NCBI GenBank assembly: GCA_023261405.1
Contig: JAHFOZ010000370.1
Location: 1-5,432, forward strand
Length of the DNA: 5,432 nucleotides
Reading direction: 5' to 3'
DNA from: Planctomycetota bacterium
GTDB taxonomy: Bacteria > Planctomycetota > MHYJ01 > JACPRB01
The position numbers and the translations under genes were made by a program. Of this stretch, positions 4,143 to 5,432 are shown piece by piece. Numbering within the stretch: the stretch's first letter is position 1; each line of letters begins with the position of its first letter. The notes under the pieces were generated by a model. It made no database searches and was not told the origin of the DNA. It saw only the letters and a program-made list of their open reading frames with translations.

Positions 4143-5432
4143 TTACACCACCCGCTCGCTGACCACCTTGGCCTCGAGGAAGAGGCGCAGGTAGTCGGGG
4201 CCGCCGGCCTTGGAGTTGGTGCCGCTCATGTTGAAGCCGCCGAAGGGGTGGGCCCCCACGAGGGCGCCCGTGCACTTCCGGTTCAGGTAGAGGTTGCCCA
4301 CGTGGAACTCCTCGCGGGCGCGGTCCAGGCGGGCGCGGCCGTAGAAGGCGCCCGTGAGGCCGTACTCGGAGTCGTTGGCGATGCGGATCGCGTCGTCGCC
4401 GTCCCTCGCGCGAAGGACGGCCAGCACGGGGCCGAAGATCTCCTCCTGGGCGATCCGCGCGGAGGGCTTCACGTCGGCGATCACGGTGGGCTGGACGAAC
4501 CAGCCCCCGCCGATCGCGCGCTTCCCGCCCGCGACGAGGCGGCCCTCGCGTTTTCCGAGCTGCACGTACCGCAGCACCTTCTTCATCTGGCGCTCGTCCA
4601 CCACGGCGCCCACCTGGGTCCTGGGGTCCCGCACGTCGCCCACGACGAGGTCCCGGGTCTTCGCGCGCACGAGGTCGAGCACGCGGTCGTAGACCCGGTC
4701 CACCACGATGGCGCGCGAGCAGGCGGAGCACTTCTGGCCCTGGAATCCGAAGGCCGACTGGACGATGCCCGTCGCGGCGGCCTCGAGGTCGGCGTCCTCG
4801 TCCACGACGATGGCGTCCTTGCCGCCCATCTCCGCCACCACGCGCTTGAGCCAGCGCTGGCCGGGGCGGACCTTCGCGGCGCGCTCGTGGATGCGCACGC
4901 CCACGTCGCGCGAGCCGGTGAAGGAGACGAAGCGCGTAAGCGGGTGGTCCACGAGGAGGTCGCCCACCTCGCCGCCGGAACAGGGGAGATAATTCAGCAC
5001 GCCCGGCGGGAGGCCCGCCTGCTCGAGGATCCCGAAGACCTTGAAGCCGGTCACCGGCGCGACCGATGCGGGCTTCATCACGACCGTGTTCCCCGTGACG
5101 AGCGCGGCGGCCGCCATGCCGGCGAGGATCGCGCAGGGGAAATTCCACGGCGAGATGACGATCCCGACCCCGAGCGGTAGATAGTCGAGCCGGTTGCGCT
5201 CGCCTGCCACGGGGGTGACGGGCCCGCCCTCCGCGAGCCGGAGCATCTCTCGACCGTAGTACTCGCAGAAGTCGATCGCTTCCGCGGTGTCGGCGTCGGC
5301 CTCGGCCCAGGACTTCGAGATCTCGAGGACGAGCGTCGCGTCGAGTTCCCAGCGCCGCTCCCTCATGAGGGCTGCAGCTCGGAAGAGGACCGCCGCGCGC
5401 TCCGCCGCGGGGACGCGGGACCACGACGCATA
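4143..5432 (-). CDS. pruA: 1-pyrroline-5-carboxylate / glutamate-semialdehyde dehydrogenase (N-terminus outside window)
   Basis: This is an aldehyde dehydrogenase that oxidises glutamate-5-semialdehyde to glutamate with NAD+, the second step of proline breakdown. The frame continues through the right edge: codons before ATG 5366 read YASWSRVPAAERAAVLFRAAAL, the expected family sequence, so that ATG is internal. The 429 visible residues lack roughly the first 80-90 of a family usually slightly over 500 long. Counting from the first visible codon, it shows SPWNFPCAI with Asn97, the cofactor-fold FTGSRDVG, the general-base Glu201 in VAEMGGKDAIVV, the nucleophile Cys235 in GQKCSACSR, EEIFGPVLAV at about 330-339, and the C-terminal FGGFNMSGTNSKAGGPDYL. 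That last signature separates this dehydrogenase from generic aldehyde dehydrogenases. No proline dehydrogenase domain is fused within the visible part; a PutA fusion beyond the edge is not excluded. The stop is TAA at 4145-4143, right beside the palindromic gap. Confidence 0.92.
   Translation of the reverse strand, partial: YASWSRVPAAERAAVLFRAAALMRERRWELDATLVLEISKSWAEADADTAEAIDFCEYYGREMLRLAEGGPVTPVAGERNRLDYLPLGVGIVISPWNFPCAILAGMAAAALVTGNTVVMKPASVAPVTGFKVFGILEQAGLPPGVLNYLPCSGGEVGDLLVDHPLTRFVSFTGSRDVGVRIHERAAKVRPGQRWLKRVVAEMGGKDAIVVDEDADLEAAATGIVQSAFGFQGQKCSACSRAIVVDRVYDRVLDLVRAKTRDLVVGDVRDPRTQVGAVVDERQMKKVLRYVQLGKREGRLVAGGKRAIGGGWFVQPTVIADVKPSARIAQEEIFGPVLAVLRARDGDDAIRIANDSEYGLTGAFYGRARLDRAREEFHVGNLYLNRKCTGALVGAHPFGGFNMSGTNSKAGGPDYLRLFLEAKVVSERVV

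Noticed and set aside
4248..5180. 310-residue plus-strand open frame antisense to pruA
   Set aside because: It is rich in His/Ala/Val/Glu with no domain pattern, mirrors a strongly supported minus-strand gene, and has no ribosome binding site.
4075..5424. 449-residue open frame on the minus strand over pruA
   Set aside because: The Arg/Gly/Pro-rich translation has no recognisable motif, while another frame on the same strand encodes a full dehydrogenase signature set. It is a GC-driven shadow.

Overview
This is a strongly GC-rich bacterial chromosomal window with dense coding. It shows very frequent G/C at third codon positions, long Arg-rich shadow frames on both strands, a GTG start and overlapping genes. 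The content is housekeeping: envelope proteolysis, folate precursor synthesis and proline catabolism. I see no plasmid, phage, insertion sequence, CRISPR or RNA gene. A membrane-anchored or exported HtrA protease suggests a cell with an envelope quality-control compartment. The sequence alone does not fix the phylum; an uncultured high-GC lineage is a guess.

Layout. Bases 1-218 (+) hold the C-terminal end of a PDZ-domain protein, probably a first HtrA-type protease cut by the window edge. A 64-nt gap with a 12-bp inverted repeat follows, then a complete HtrA/Deg-type serine protease (283-1437, +) with an intact His-Asp-Ser triad and one PDZ domain. It runs tail-to-tail into a minus-strand pair, overlapping pabC by 20 bp. 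That pair is pabB (3549-2188) and pabC (2191-1418), joined by a 4-bp ATGA overlap. Together they would convert chorismate to 4-aminobenzoate once an amidotransferase (PabA, not in the window) supplies ammonia. Divergent from pabB is a small unrecognised protein with two cysteine clusters of zinc-ribbon type (3578-3991, +). The 28 bp between these two starts contain overlapping -10-like elements on opposite strands and no Shine-Dalgarno sequence on either side. Bases 3992-4142 are non-coding and contain a perfect 25-bp inverted repeat with a 15-nt loop. From 4143 to the right edge (minus) is most of a proline-catabolic 1-pyrroline-5-carboxylate dehydrogenase (pruA-type), lacking its N-terminus.

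I do not find a convincing undescribed multi-gene system here. The parts most worth a second look are the palindromic element at 4046-4110, the compact divergent and possibly leaderless promoter at 3549-3578, the two-cluster zinc-ribbon protein, and the extra segment in the protease PDZ domain.
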